Below the pieces are notes generated by a model. That model was not told the DNA's origin, searched no databases, and saw only the letters and a list, made by a program, of their open reading frames with translations. Positions 34,969 to 44,797 of a stretch of DNA of 64,000 bases are shown in pieces; position 1 is the first letter of the stretch, and each line of letters opens with the position of its first letter. A program made the translations under genes and the position numbers. This DNA is from Nisaea nitritireducens (GTDB lineage: Bacteria > Pseudomonadota > Alphaproteobacteria > Thalassobaculales > Thalassobaculaceae), in contig NZ_JACZFS010000047.1 of assembly GCF_014904795.1 (NCBI RefSeq), positions 105,844-169,843 of the forward strand, given 5' to 3'.

Positions 34969-36597
34969 TTATTGGGCGTTCGACGGCCATTGCGATGCGA
35001 TGAGTGAGGCTTCGAAGGCGCGGTCGAAAAGACTGCGCTGTCCCAATAATTTCAAAGCGAGCGCGAGATCCAGGTCATTCCCGTCTGTAGCGGGCTTCCG
35101 GTCGCCGCAGCGTCCGAGCAAGGCCTCCTGGATGCTGTCATCGAGATCCTGGGCTATCCGCCTCAGTCGAAGGAGTTCACGGGCACGTATAGCCGCTACG
35201 CGGGCTGTGCCGGCAACCTGCTGTAGCGACGGGTCTTCAATTTCGTCCGTGCAGATCGTCGGATAGACCCCGAACGGCCCAATCGGGTAGCCCGACGGCG
35301 TATACATACGGGCCCAGGTGATGATCAGCTCGCCCTCGTTCGGCAGGTGAACAATCATCTGCACGGTGCCCTTGCCGTAAGTCCGGCTGCCGATCAGGAC
35401 CGCGCGGCCGCTGTCCTGCAACGCACCGGCGACAACTTCCGACGCCGACGCCGAGTCATGGTTGATCAGCACGATCAGCGGCATGCCGGCCGCTATGTCG
35501 GGTTTGTGTGCGGTGAATTCCTTGATCGAGCGCGGGTGCCGGCCCTTGGTCAGGAGGATACGCCCGTCCCGGATGAAGAGATCGGCGATAGAGATGGCAT
35601 CTCTCAGGACGCCGCCCCGGTTGTTCCTGAAATCGAGGACGATGCCGTTCATGGACGGCCCGACCTTCGCTGCCACTTGACCCAACTTGCGGGAAAGGCT
35701 GGCTGCAGTGTCTTCATTGAAACTGCGGATCTCGAAATAGGCGGTATCGCCCTTGCTGGTCGCATACACGGTCTGTTCGATCACCGGGGCGCGCGTGACA
35801 ATCGCGGTTCTGTGGATTTCGTCGCTTGTTGTCGTCACCCGGACGTCGCTGCCGCTGGGACCGCGCAGCAAATCCGACACGGCAACGGCGTCAAGTCCGC
35901 TGACGGTCTTGCCATCGATCGTGACGATACTGTCTCCGACCTGAAGGCCGCTATCGGCTGCGGGGCCATCCTCGTAGACTTCTTCGATGTAGATCGTGCC
36001 GCGATTTTCGAACAGCAGGATGCCGATGCCTGAATATCCGCGGCGATGTGCCCGGTTCCGGCTGGCTGCAGCGGCGGTCGTGTATCTCGAGAAGCGGTCG
36101 AGGTCTCTGAGGGCACCCTTGAAGATCGCGTCGTAGAGGGTCTCGGGCGGTGCCTCCCGGAGCGTGTTGGATACACGGCGCCCGCTATCGACGGCGGCCG
36201 CCATAAGCATGCTCCAGCGAGCCACATCGTCGGCATCGGGGACGGTGAGGGCGGCGACTTCATGCCCGTTGTGGGCGACGACGATCAGATCCTCGCGGTC
36301 CATGACGCTGATGCCGTCGTCCAGGGTTTTCAGCCCGGTGAGACCGGCGACGGCGAGTGACGGCAGATCCGTCTCTTCGATATAGAAGCTGGTGATGCCT
36401 TCGAAGCCGGCGGAAAAGACCGCAGCCGCATCGTCGCGGTTGAACGCCTTGGGGTCTGATGGAGAATAGGGCGCGGCGCAGGCCGTGAGCAGAGCCAGGA
36501 GCAGACCACAAAAGACCACAACGATCCGGGGTTGTGCCCGCCGTTTTGGAGCACTTGGGCTCCGCTGCATCTTTTGGCTCAATGACTTATCGTTCAT
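34969..36597 (-). CDS. S41-family C-terminal-processing protease, lipoprotein
   Basis: 542 residues from the ATG at 36597. The frame runs to 36765, but that part overlaps rnr and is not protease-like. A basic N terminus and hydrophobic segment end in the lipobox LLTAC, with C40 as the acyl site (an internal ATG at codon 10 is an alternative start). A PDZ domain (about 205-285, GIGILLFE...GDSIVTIDGKTVSGLD) precedes the S41 domain (about 300-460). The catalytic pair is S384 (middle Ser of SASASE) and K409 (TYGKGT), 25 apart as in E. coli Prc S430/K455. A helical tail follows. Target unknown. Confidence 0.9.
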   Translation of the reverse strand: MNDKSLSQKMQRSPSAPKRRAQPRIVVVFCGLLLALLTACAAPYSPSDPKAFNRDDAAAVFSAGFEGITSFYIEETDLPSLAVAGLTGLKTLDDGISVMDREDLIVVAHNGHEVAALTVPDADDVARWSMLMAAAVDSGRRVSNTLREAPPETLYDAIFKGALRDLDRFSRYTTAAAASRNRAHRRGYSGIGILLFENRGTIYIEEVYEDGPAADSGLQVGDSIVTIDGKTVSGLDAVAVSDLLRGPSGSDVRVTTTSDEIHRTAIVTRAPVIEQTVYATSKGDTAYFEIRSFNEDTAASLSRKLGQVAAKVGPSMNGIVLDFRNNRGGVLRDAISIADLFIRDGRILLTKGRHPRSIKEFTAHKPDIAAGMPLIVLINHDSASASEVVAGALQDSGRAVLIGSRTYGKGTVQMIVHLPNEGELIITWARMYTPSGYPIGPFGVYPTICTDEIEDPSLQQVAGTARVAAIRARELLRLRRIAQDLDDSIQEALLGRCGDRKPATDGNDLDLALALKLLGQRSLFDRAFEASLIASQWPSNAQ

Positions 36598-36628
36598 TTT
36601 GCCACTATAGGCGTAAAAACCGCACACG

Positions 36629-38890
36629 TCAGCGGGGCTTCTTGGCGCGCCCTTTTGAGTTTCCGCCATTGCGTTTTGCCGGTCCGGACCGGTTCTTCCG
36701 CTTCGAGCCCTGCCGACCCATTCCCCGGCGTTCGCCCGGTGTTCCCGGAGTACCGCCCGAGACATAGTCCAGCAGAACGCCGCCTGTCAGCGGATCGGCA
36801 TCGACAAGTTTGACTACCACCGTGTCGCCGATCTTGAAGGTCAGTCCGGTCGCGCGACCGGCGAGAGAGTGGCGGTGCTCGTCGATATCGTAGAAGTCGT
36901 TGGGCAGGCGCTTCATGGGGAGCAGCCCGTCGGCACCAACACCGGCAAGCGCCATGAACATCCCGGCGGAAGCAATGCCGGACACACGCGCCTCGAACTT
37001 GTTGCCGATCTGCTCACTCAGGAAGGCAGCAACATAGCGGGCAATCGCCATGCGTTCAGCGGCTGCGGCGCGCCGTTCGGTCATCGATATATGGGCTGCC
37101 GTCTCGTAGAAAGCTTCGGTCTCTAAATCGCCCAGACCGTCTTTCCCGAACCCGTGAGCATCGATCAAGGCGCGGTGTACGAGCAAATCCGAATATCGTC
37201 GGATCGGCGACGTGAAATGAGCGTAACGTCTGAGGCCGAGACCGAAATGGCCGAGATTATCCGGGCTGTAGACAGCCTGGCTCTGGCTCCGCAGCACCAG
37301 CTCATTGACGGCGGTTTCGTGCACTTCGCCACGCACTTTTGCGAGCAGCTCATTGAAGGTCTGCGGCCGGATCACGCCGGATGTGCCGAACGGAATTTCG
37401 AGCCCCTTGAGGAACTCTGTCAGCGCGGCGATCTTCTCCGGGTCCGGTGTTTCATGTATCCGGTACATGCAAGGCCGCTTTTTCGCTTCCAGAGTTTCGG
37501 CGGCCGCCACGTTCGCCAGCACCATGAATTCTTCGATCAACTGGTGGCTGTCCAGGAGCTTCCTGAGTTCGATTGATGCAATTTTACCATCGTCCCCCAG
37601 CACCACCTTGCGTTCCGGGAGATTGAGATCGAGTGCTCCGCGCTTCTTGCGGGCGTCGAGCAAAAGTCGGAACGCGCCGTAAAGGGGCTCGATGATACCG
37701 TCCGGTACAACCTCGACATCCCCGCCATCAGCCGCTGCCTGCACCTCTTCGTAGGTCAGGCGCGCTGTGGAGCGCATCAGTCCGCGCATGAATTTATGGC
37801 CGGTTTTATGACCACGGGCGTCGATCACCATCTCGACCGCGAGACAAGCGCGATCCTCATTCGGGCGGAGCGAGCAGAGCCCGTTCGAAAGGGCTTCCGG
37901 CAGCATCGGCACGACCCGGTCCGGGAAGTAGACAGAATTGCCGCGTTTGCGTGCTTCGTTATCCAGTGCGTCGCCGGGCCGGACATAGTGTGCGACATCG
38001 GCGATGGCGACGATGATGCGATAACCGCCTTTGTTTTTCGGATCGGTATCGGCTTCGGCATAGACCGCATCGTCGAAATCGCGGGCATCGCTGCCGTCGA
38101 TGGTGACGAGCGGGACATTCCGGAGGTCTGTCCGCTTGCCCAGGGTGACAGGCTTGGACGTTTCCGCCTGGACCGTGCAGGCATCGGGAAAAACAGCCGG
38201 TATCTCGTTTTCGGCGATGGCGATCAGGCTGACAGCGCGCGGCGCATTCGCGTCGCCCAGCACTTCCGTGATCCGGACATGCTGAAGGCCCATCCGCCCG
38301 CGTGGCAGGATTTCGGCCACGACCAGCTCGCCGGGTTTTGCCTCCGAGAGGTCGCCCGGTTCCACCACATAGTCGCTACGTGCTCTCCGGTCGGATGAGA
38401 CGATCCGGTAGCCTCGGCCTTCCCGCTTCAGCTGTCCAACGACACGTTCGCCGGAGCTTTCGAGGCGGCGCATGATACGGCCGCGATAGCGATCCTGGTC
38501 TGTGCGCTCCAGTTTCACCAGCGCCCGATCCCCGACCCCGACAGACGGTGTACGGGAGGAGAGTGGGATGGTGATAGCCGGCGGGGCGTTCTCTTCCCGC
38601 CATGTCAGGGGGCGTGCGGACGCATTACCATCATCGTCGATGGCAGTGATGGCAACCACGGTCACCTCCGGCAAAGTGCCGGGCGCTGCCACGCGTCTAT
38701 GGCGGCCGAGATCGATCATGCCTTCCACGGCCAGCTCTTTAAGCATGGCTTTAAGGGGAATGCGGTCGGCGCCTTTTATGTTGAAGGCGCGTGCGATTTC
38801 ACGGCGTCCGACCGGGGTCGGGCTGTCACGAATGAATTCGAGTACCGCTTCGCGACTGGGCAGGCCGGGCGGCATCTTGCGTGGGGCCAC
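36629..38890 (-). CDS. rnr: ribonuclease R
   Basis: 753 residues. An N-terminal winged helix (SREAVLEFIRDSPTPVGRREIARAFNIKG), cold-shock-type domains, the RNB catalytic domain (about 265-590, with TIDGSDARDFDDAVYAE carrying the metal-binding aspartates), an S1 domain, and a basic tail of Arg/Lys/Gly. RNase R degrades structured RNA 3'-5' and handles tmRNA-linked and rRNA quality control. The start is a GTG; an ATG five codons in is an alternative. It follows topA by 13 nt and ends 31 nt before the S41 protease gene. Confidence 0.95.
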   Translation of the reverse strand: MAPRKMPPGLPSREAVLEFIRDSPTPVGRREIARAFNIKGADRIPLKAMLKELAVEGMIDLGRHRRVAAPGTLPEVTVVAITAIDDDGNASARPLTWREENAPPAITIPLSSRTPSVGVGDRALVKLERTDQDRYRGRIMRRLESSGERVVGQLKREGRGYRIVSSDRRARSDYVVEPGDLSEAKPGELVVAEILPRGRMGLQHVRITEVLGDANAPRAVSLIAIAENEIPAVFPDACTVQAETSKPVTLGKRTDLRNVPLVTIDGSDARDFDDAVYAEADTDPKNKGGYRIIVAIADVAHYVRPGDALDNEARKRGNSVYFPDRVVPMLPEALSNGLCSLRPNEDRACLAVEMVIDARGHKTGHKFMRGLMRSTARLTYEEVQAAADGGDVEVVPDGIIEPLYGAFRLLLDARKKRGALDLNLPERKVVLGDDGKIASIELRKLLDSHQLIEEFMVLANVAAAETLEAKKRPCMYRIHETPDPEKIAALTEFLKGLEIPFGTSGVIRPQTFNELLAKVRGEVHETAVNELVLRSQSQAVYSPDNLGHFGLGLRRYAHFTSPIRRYSDLLVHRALIDAHGFGKDGLGDLETEAFYETAAHISMTERRAAAAERMAIARYVAAFLSEQIGNKFEARVSGIASAGMFMALAGVGADGLLPMKRLPNDFYDIDEHRHSLAGRATGLTFKIGDTVVVKLVDADPLTGGVLLDYVSGGTPGTPGERRGMGRQGSKRKNRSGPAKRNGGNSKGRAKKPR

Positions 38891-38903
38891 GCGCGCCGCC
38901 GTC

Positions 38904-41579
38904 CTAGTCGTTGCCGGCCGCCGCGGCCGGCTTCTTTGCTGCAGGTTTCTTGGCGGCCGCCTTTTTTGCCGGAGCTTTCTTGGCCGTTGCCTTCTTCGCA
39001 GCCGGCTTCTTCGCTGCCGCGGCTTTCTTCGCCGGAGCCTTTTTCGCCGGTGCTTTCTTGGCGCCGCCGGACTTCTCCACCTTGGCCTTGATCAGATCGA
39101 TAGCCTGTTCCAGCGTCACCTCTTCCGGCGTGATCGATTTCGGAATCGTCGCGTAGGTTTTCAGGTGTTTTACATAGGGGCCGAAGCGGCCGGCGCCGAC
39201 GGTGATCTGCTTGCCTTCGTATTCGCCAAGCTCGCGGCCCGGGCTCTTTTTCTTCGGATTATTCGCGATCAGGTCAACGGCGCGGTTGATGCCGATGGTC
39301 AGCACATCGTCCCCTGCGGGGATCGACACATAGGTGCTGCCAATCTTCAAATAGGGGCCGTAGCGACCGATCCCGGCGAGGATGATCTCACCGCTTTCCG
39401 GATCCGGGCCTACCTCGCGCGGCAGAGCCAGCAACCCCAGAGCGGTCTCAAGCGTGACGTCTCCGGGATTCATGCCTTTGGTCAGCGATGCCCGTTTCGG
39501 CTTCGGCACTTCGTCCGTCTTCTCGCCGAGCTGCACATAGGTGCCGTACGGGCCCTTGCGGATCGAGACATCGAGACCGGTTGCCGGGTCCTTGCCGAGA
39601 ATTTTCGGGCCGTTCGCGAGATCGGCGGTGCCGTCCTCACTCCCGTCGCCGGCTTGCGTCATCTGCCGGGTGAACTTGCATTCCGGATAGTTGGAGCAGC
39701 CGATGAAAGCGCCGAACTTGCCGAGCTTGAGGCCGAGACGGCCATCGCTGCAGGTCGGGCAGGCCCGGACGGTCTCGCCGTTTTCGTCGACCGGGAAGAA
39801 GTGCGGGCCGAGTTCCTCATCGAGGGCGGTCAGCACGTCGGAGATTTTCAGGTCCTTGGTCTTGTCAACCGCTTCGTGGAAGGCCTTCCAGAAGTCGGTC
39901 AGGACCTTCTTCCAGGCGATAGTCCCTTCGGCGATATTGTCGAGGGCGTCTTCTAGCTCGGCCGTGAAATTGTACTGCACGTAGCGGGTAAAGAAGTTTG
40001 ACAGGAACGTGGTGACCAGACGTCCCCGGTCTTCCGGAATGAAACGGCGTTTGTCGAGAACGACATAGTTCCGGTCCTGCAGCACCTGCAGGATGCTGGC
40101 ATAGGTCGAGGGGCGGCCGATGCCGAGTTCCTCAAGCCCTTTCACCAGGCTCGCTTCGCTGTAGCGCGGCGGCGGCTGTGTGAAATGCTGTTCCGGCTTG
40201 GGCTCGTCATGGGCCAGCGCTTCACCTTCCGTCATGGAAGGCAGCAGACGCCCGTCCTCATCTTGCTCACTGCTCTGCGCAGGTTCGTCCTTGGTTTCCT
40301 GATAAAGCTTCAGGAAACCGTCGAAGGTGATGATGGAACCTGTGGCGCGGAATTCCGCCCGACTGTCGGCGGCCTGGATGGTCACCGTGGTCTGGTCCAG
40401 CTCGGCGCTGGCCATCTGGCAGGCGACGGTGCGCTTCCAGATCAGCTCGTAGAGCCGGGCCATGTCCTTGTCGAGCCTCGCCGCCATTTCGCGGGGGTGG
40501 CGGCGCACATCGGTCGGCCGGATCGCCTCGTGGGCCTCCTGTGCATTCTTCGACTTGTTCTTGTACATCCGCGGGCTGTTCGGCAGATACCGGTCGCCGA
40601 AATTCTTGCCGATATCGTCGCGGATGGCGAAGACGGCATCCTGGCTGAGCTGCACACCGTCGGTACGCATATAGGTGATCAGGCCGACGGTCTCGCCGCC
40701 GAGATCGATACCCTCATAGAGTTTCTGTGCGAGCTGCATGGTGCGCGACGCGCCGAAGCCGAGCTTGCGCGATGCTTCCTGCTGCAACGTCGAGGTGGTG
40801 AACGGCGGATAGGGATTGCGCTTGGTCTGCTTCTTTTCCAGAGAGCGGACCGAATAGGCCCCGCCCTGGATGCGCTCCACAGCGGCTTTGGCTGCCGCTT
40901 CGGTGTTGATAGAGAACTTCTGCAGCTTCTCGCCGTCGAGATGGGTCAGGCGAGCTGTGAAATTCTTGCGCTCCTTGGTCCGGAACGCCGCGTCGATGGT
41001 CCAGTATTCTTCTGACCGGAAGGCCTCGATCTCGGCTTCCCGCTCGCAGATCAGACGCAGGGCAACGGACTGCACCCGGCCGGCGGACCGGGAGCCGGGC
41101 AGCTTGCGCCACAGCACTGGCGACAGCGTAAAGCCAACCAGATAATCGAGGGCGCGGCGCGCCAGATAGGCGTCGACCAGATCCTGGTCGAGTTCGCGCG
41201 GGTTATCGATGGCGTCCAGCACGGCGCGCTTGGTGATCTCGTGAAAGACCACGCGCTTCACGTCGACGCCCTTCAGGGCCTTACGGTCGGAAAGCACATT
41301 CTGCACATGCCAAGAAATCGCTTCACCTTCGCGATCCGGGTCAGTTGCGAGAAACAGACTTTCGGCGCCTTTGACGGCACTGGCGATTTCCTTGATCTGC
41401 TTTTCCGCCCGGGGCTGGGCTTCCCAGATCATGGCGAAATCGGCATCCGGATCGACCGATCCGTCCTTCGAGGGCAGATCGCGGATATGCCCATAGCTGG
41501 CCAACACCTTGTAATCACTACCAAGGTACTTATTGATCGTTTTGGCTTTGGCCGGCGACTCGACAACGACGACTTTCAT
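38904..41579 (-). CDS. topA: DNA topoisomerase I (type IA)
   Basis: 891 residues. TOPRIM domain first (VVVESPAKAKTINKYLG, LATDPDREGEAISWHV), then the catalytic core with active-site Y303 in GLITYMRTDG. One four-cysteine zinc ribbon (CPTCSDGRLG...GCSNYPECKF, about 590-625) is followed by three repeated GPYVQLG/GPYLKIG/GPYVKHL modules that have lost their cysteines. The end is an approximately 55-residue Lys/Ala/Pro tract of AKKAPAKK-type repeats, a basic DNA-binding tail. The enzyme relaxes negative supercoils behind RNA polymerase. Order dprA-topA-rnr on the minus strand is common in alphaproteobacteria. Confidence 0.96.
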   Translation of the reverse strand: MKVVVVESPAKAKTINKYLGSDYKVLASYGHIRDLPSKDGSVDPDADFAMIWEAQPRAEKQIKEIASAVKGAESLFLATDPDREGEAISWHVQNVLSDRKALKGVDVKRVVFHEITKRAVLDAIDNPRELDQDLVDAYLARRALDYLVGFTLSPVLWRKLPGSRSAGRVQSVALRLICEREAEIEAFRSEEYWTIDAAFRTKERKNFTARLTHLDGEKLQKFSINTEAAAKAAVERIQGGAYSVRSLEKKQTKRNPYPPFTTSTLQQEASRKLGFGASRTMQLAQKLYEGIDLGGETVGLITYMRTDGVQLSQDAVFAIRDDIGKNFGDRYLPNSPRMYKNKSKNAQEAHEAIRPTDVRRHPREMAARLDKDMARLYELIWKRTVACQMASAELDQTTVTIQAADSRAEFRATGSIITFDGFLKLYQETKDEPAQSSEQDEDGRLLPSMTEGEALAHDEPKPEQHFTQPPPRYSEASLVKGLEELGIGRPSTYASILQVLQDRNYVVLDKRRFIPEDRGRLVTTFLSNFFTRYVQYNFTAELEDALDNIAEGTIAWKKVLTDFWKAFHEAVDKTKDLKISDVLTALDEELGPHFFPVDENGETVRACPTCSDGRLGLKLGKFGAFIGCSNYPECKFTRQMTQAGDGSEDGTADLANGPKILGKDPATGLDVSIRKGPYGTYVQLGEKTDEVPKPKRASLTKGMNPGDVTLETALGLLALPREVGPDPESGEIILAGIGRYGPYLKIGSTYVSIPAGDDVLTIGINRAVDLIANNPKKKSPGRELGEYEGKQITVGAGRFGPYVKHLKTYATIPKSITPEEVTLEQAIDLIKAKVEKSGGAKKAPAKKAPAKKAAAAKKPAAKKATAKKAPAKKAAAKKPAAKKPAAAAGND

Positions 41580-41642
41580 GGGCTACCGGAAGTCCTTTCC
41601 TTGTGGCGGTGGCTCCGGTCCTGGCGTCGAAAACCCCTCAGA

Positions 41643-42785
41643 TTATGGAGGGCTGTAGCGTCGCGCCACTCTGTTCCCCGGATGCCGCTCGGCTTCACCA
41701 GCCAACTCTGCTTCCAAGAGGATGGTTAGGACCACCGGCGGTGACAATTGGCATTGGCGGATGATTTCGTCAACTGCTAGAGGCGTTGCATCCAAAATGG
41801 AAAGCACCTGGGTTCGCGCTTTCTCGTCGATCTCCTCGACGGGTTGAGGGGAGAAACCGGAGATGCCGAAGAGGTCGGAGAACGGTGGCTCCTCACGGAC
41901 TCCGCCGCGCAGCAACATGCTCAATATGTCATCGGCGCGTTCGATCAGATGAGCGCCATCGCGGAGAAGTCCGTTGCTCCCGGCACAGCGCGGGTCCATC
42001 GGCGATCCGGGCACCGCACAAACCTCCCGGCCCTGATCGGCGGCGAAACGGGCGGTGATCAGGGAGCCTGAGCGTTTCGCCGCTTCCACCACCAGTGTGG
42101 CGCGGGTCATACCGGCAATGATCCGGTTTCGGGCGGGGAAATGGCGGGCAAGCGGCCGGGTGCCGATCGGGGCTTCGGCGATCAGGGCGCCTTCGGCTGC
42201 AATGCGAGCGTGCAGCGCCGCATTCTCGGGCGGGTAGATGACATCGGCACCGCCAGCGACCACGGCGACCGTGCCGGTCTCAAGGGAGCCCGTATGCGCG
42301 GCAGTGTCGATACCGCGGGCAAGACCGGAAACCACGACCACGCCCCGCGCGCCGAGATCGCGCGCCAGCCTCTCGGTGAATCGCACGGCATTGCCGGAGG
42401 CATTGCGGGCGCCGACGATGGAAACAGACGGCTCCAGAAAGAGGTGAGCATGTCCAAGAATGGAAACTGCTGCCGGGGCGCCTTCTATCTCGGCGAGCAT
42501 GGCCGGATAGTCCGGCTCTCCGATCACCAGCAAGCGGGCGCCTGCCTGCTCGTTGGCCGCAATTTCTTTTTCGATATCGGCTGACGCCGGAATTTTCAGT
42601 TTCGCGCGCCGGCCGCCTCGACGGGCAAGGTCAGGCAATTGTTCGAGTGCCGCCTGAGCTGAGCCAAAGCGGCTCAGCAGGTGCTGGAACGTTACCGGTC
42701 CGACATTTTCCGTGCGGATCAGGCGAAGCCGGGCGAGCCGTTCGGTCGCATCCGGCGCTGCTGATGTCTGGTGTCCTCTGGCCAT
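41643..42785 (-). CDS. dprA: DNA-processing protein DprA
   Basis: 380 residues, with GGAGG upstream of the ATG. A short N-terminal helical domain (RLIRTENVGPVTFQHLLSRFG) precedes the Rossmann-type DprA core (about 95-310: SIVGARNASGNAVRFTERLARDLGARGVVVVSGLARGIDTAAH, GGADVIYPPEN, FPARNRIIAGMTRATLVVEA, GREVCAVPG). The C terminus is a winged-helix-like segment (VLSILDATPLAVDEIIRQCQLSPPVVLTILLEAELAGE). DprA loads RecA onto incoming single-stranded DNA in natural transformation. No other competence gene is in the window. Confidence 0.94.
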   Translation of the reverse strand: MARGHQTSAAPDATERLARLRLIRTENVGPVTFQHLLSRFGSAQAALEQLPDLARRGGRRAKLKIPASADIEKEIAANEQAGARLLVIGEPDYPAMLAEIEGAPAAVSILGHAHLFLEPSVSIVGARNASGNAVRFTERLARDLGARGVVVVSGLARGIDTAAHTGSLETGTVAVVAGGADVIYPPENAALHARIAAEGALIAEAPIGTRPLARHFPARNRIIAGMTRATLVVEAAKRSGSLITARFAADQGREVCAVPGSPMDPRCAGSNGLLRDGAHLIERADDILSMLLRGGVREEPPFSDLFGISGFSPQPVEEIDEKARTQVLSILDATPLAVDEIIRQCQLSPPVVLTILLEAELAGEAERHPGNRVARRYSPP

Positions 42786-42846
42786 CGTGATCCTCCCGTC
42801 TCATCCATGGACGGGACGGGAGGATTTCTGGAAGGAGGTGCCGGTT

Positions 42847-43476
42847 TCAGCTCTTCGGCTTGTCCTTGGAGAATGTGATCCGGCTTTCCTCGCCCTTGAT
42901 CAGGCGCCGGATATTCCCGTGATGGCGGAAGATGACGAGCAAGGCCATGAAGAGCGCGAGTTCCGCATGCTGCCTGTCGACGAGCCACTCCATATAGAAC
43001 GGCGCCGCGACGGATGCGACGAGTGCGGAAAGCGAGGATATGCGGAAGATCACCGCGATCGCGAGCCATGTCAGGCCCGTCAGTCCGCCGACCAAGGGGG
43101 ACAGTGCGAGCAAAATGCCGAAGGCCGTCGCGACGCCCTTGCCGCCCTTGAATTTCAGCCAGACTGGAAAACAATGGCCGAGCATCGCGGCGCCCGCGGC
43201 GATAACGGCCATGTCCGGGCCGTACTGGCTGGCGAGCAGAACCGCTACAGCCCCTTTGCCGCTGTCGCAGATCACCGTGGCGATGGCCAGGGGTTTGCTG
43301 CCGGTCCGGAGTACGTTCGTTGCCCCAATGCTGCCGGAGCCGATGGAACGGACATCACCAAGCCCGGCGAGACGTGTCAGGACGAGGCCGAAGGGGACCG
43401 AGCCGAGAAGATAGGCGGCGAGGGCACAGGCATAGAAGGGCCATGTGTATTCGAGCGGACCCAGAAGATCAGGCAT
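42847..43476 (-). CDS. plsY: glycerol-3-phosphate acyltransferase (acyl-phosphate dependent)
   Basis: 209 residues, five or so transmembrane helices. Signature stretches are LLGSVPFGLVLTRLAGLGDVRSIGSGSIGATNVLRTG, GKGAVAVLLA, and FKGGKGVATAFGILLALSP, which bind the acyl-phosphate and glycerol-3-phosphate. PlsY makes lysophosphatidic acid, the first committed phospholipid precursor. Its start overlaps the end of the dihydroorotase-like gene by 8 nt, so pyrB, the pyrC-like gene and plsY are probably one transcript. Confidence 0.95.
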   Translation of the reverse strand: MPDLLGPLEYTWPFYACALAAYLLGSVPFGLVLTRLAGLGDVRSIGSGSIGATNVLRTGSKPLAIATVICDSGKGAVAVLLASQYGPDMAVIAAGAAMLGHCFPVWLKFKGGKGVATAFGILLALSPLVGGLTGLTWLAIAVIFRISSLSALVASVAAPFYMEWLVDRQHAELALFMALLVIFRHHGNIRRLIKGEESRITFSKDKPKS

Positions 43477-44797
43477 CGGGGAATCTCCGCCGCTCGGGAA
43501 CCGGTGAGGTCTCGATATCGAATACCAGATTGCCGGCCCGGTAGGTCCGTTCGACGCGGCCCTGCACAGGTCGCTCGTCGAACGGCGTGTTCCTGGATTT
43601 ACCGCGCAACTCGTCCCTGTCGATCCGCACGGCCCGGTTCGGATCGAACAGGATGAAGTCCGCGAGATGCCCCTTGCGGAGCCGCCCTGCCGGAAGCTTC
43701 AGCAGATCGGCGGGGGACTGGGTCAGCGCCTTCAGAACCGTCAGGAACGGCACCTGGTCGTTATGCACAAGCTCCAGAGACACGGAGAGAAGAGTCTCCA
43801 GTCCGACGCCGCCGAAATCCGCCTGGGTGAAAGGCAGGCGCTTCTGGTCCCGGTCGCCCGGGATGTGGGCGCTGACGATGGCATCGATGGTGCCGTCGGC
43901 AAGGCCTTCTATAACTGCCAGGCGGTCTTCCTCGGTGCGCAGCGGCGGGGACAGCTTGGCGAAGGTGCGGTAGCCGACCACTGCGGACTCAGTGAGCGAG
44001 AAATAGGGGGGGGCGGTGTCCGCCGTTACTCGCAGCCCGGAGGCCTTCGCCCGGCGCACGGCTTCAACAGCCGCTGCGGTCGAAAGGCAGGAGAAATGCA
44101 ACCGGCCACCAGTCAGCTCAACCAGCCGGAGATCCCGCTCGATCATCATGACCTCGGCCGCTGCCGGAATGCCGGGCAGACCAAGACGTGTTGCTGTTTC
44201 GCCTTCGTTCATAACACCGCTGCCGACCATCTCCGGCATCTCCGGATGCTGGATGATCACGGTATCGAACAGTTGCGCATAGGAGAGCAGGCGGCGCATG
44301 ACGAGGGGATGCGCAATCGCCTTGCCGCCATCGGTGAAGCCGGCCGCGCCGGATTCATGCAGCAGGCCGAGTTCTGTCATCACCTTGCCGCCGAGCCCCT
44401 TGGTGGCGGCGGCATAGGAATGGATGTTCACCAGTCCGACATCGCGTCCCAGACGTTCGACGAACTCCAGCACCGCGACATCGTCGACGATGGGGTCGGT
44501 GTTCGGCAAGCAGGTGAAGGTGGTGACACCGCCGGCGACAGCGGCCTGGGCTGCCGTCGCCAGGGTTTCGATATGCTCGTTCCCCGGCTCGCCGGTGGAG
44601 ACCCGCATGTCGACCAGCCCCGGGGCGAGGCAGAGGCCCTTGCAGTCGACAACATGCACATCGTCCTGGACGGCATCGACAAAGACATTCGGGCCGATAT
44701 CGAGGACCCGCGCCCCATCCACCAGCATGGCGCCTTGCGCGTCCAGACCGGACTCAGGGTCGAGCAGGCGGGCATTCTTGAAAAGAGTACGGCTCAC
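43469..44797 (-). CDS. pyrC: dihydroorotase-like protein, probably non-catalytic (PyrX/PyrC' type)
   Basis: 442 residues from the GTG at 44797, whose GTGA overlaps the pyrB stop; an ATG at 44812 would add five. The fold is class I dihydroorotase/amidohydrolase, but the metal-binding HxH normally in DxHxH is R65-x-S67 ([13 protein letters not shown]). The usual catalytic TDHAPH is SAHIPG, with Ala (A310) in place of Asp. D156, H184 and H234 remain at equivalent positions. This is the pattern of the inactive dihydroorotase-like partner that stabilises aspartate carbamoyltransferase in some bacteria, and the gene is coupled to pyrB. A working dihydroorotase should be encoded elsewhere. Confidence 0.88.
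   Translation of the reverse strand: MSRTLFKNARLLDPESGLDAQGAMLVDGARVLDIGPNVFVDAVQDDVHVVDCKGLCLAPGLVDMRVSTGEPGNEHIETLATAAQAAVAGGVTTFTCLPNTDPIVDDVAVLEFVERLGRDVGLVNIHSYAAATKGLGGKVMTELGLLHESGAAGFTDGGKAIAHPLVMRRLLSYAQLFDTVIIQHPEMPEMVGSGVMNEGETATRLGLPGIPAAAEVMMIERDLRLVELTGGRLHFSCLSTAAAVEAVRRAKASGLRVTADTAPPYFSLTESAVVGYRTFAKLSPPLRTEEDRLAVIEGLADGTIDAIVSAHIPGDRDQKRLPFTQADFGGVGLETLLSVSLELVHNDQVPFLTVLKALTQSPADLLKLPAGRLRKGHLADFILFDPNRAVRIDRDELRGKSRNTPFDERPVQGRVERTYRAGNLVFDIETSPVPERRRFPDA

Noticed and set aside
38904..39070. Tandem repeat considered as a CRISPR or satellite
   Set aside because: Units are in-frame Lys/Ala codons of topA without distinct spacers.
38502..39956. Long plus-strand open frame across the rnr/topA junction
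   Set aside because: It is antisense to two certain genes, and its Arg/Leu/Phe-rich translation is a by-product of the topA repeat tail.
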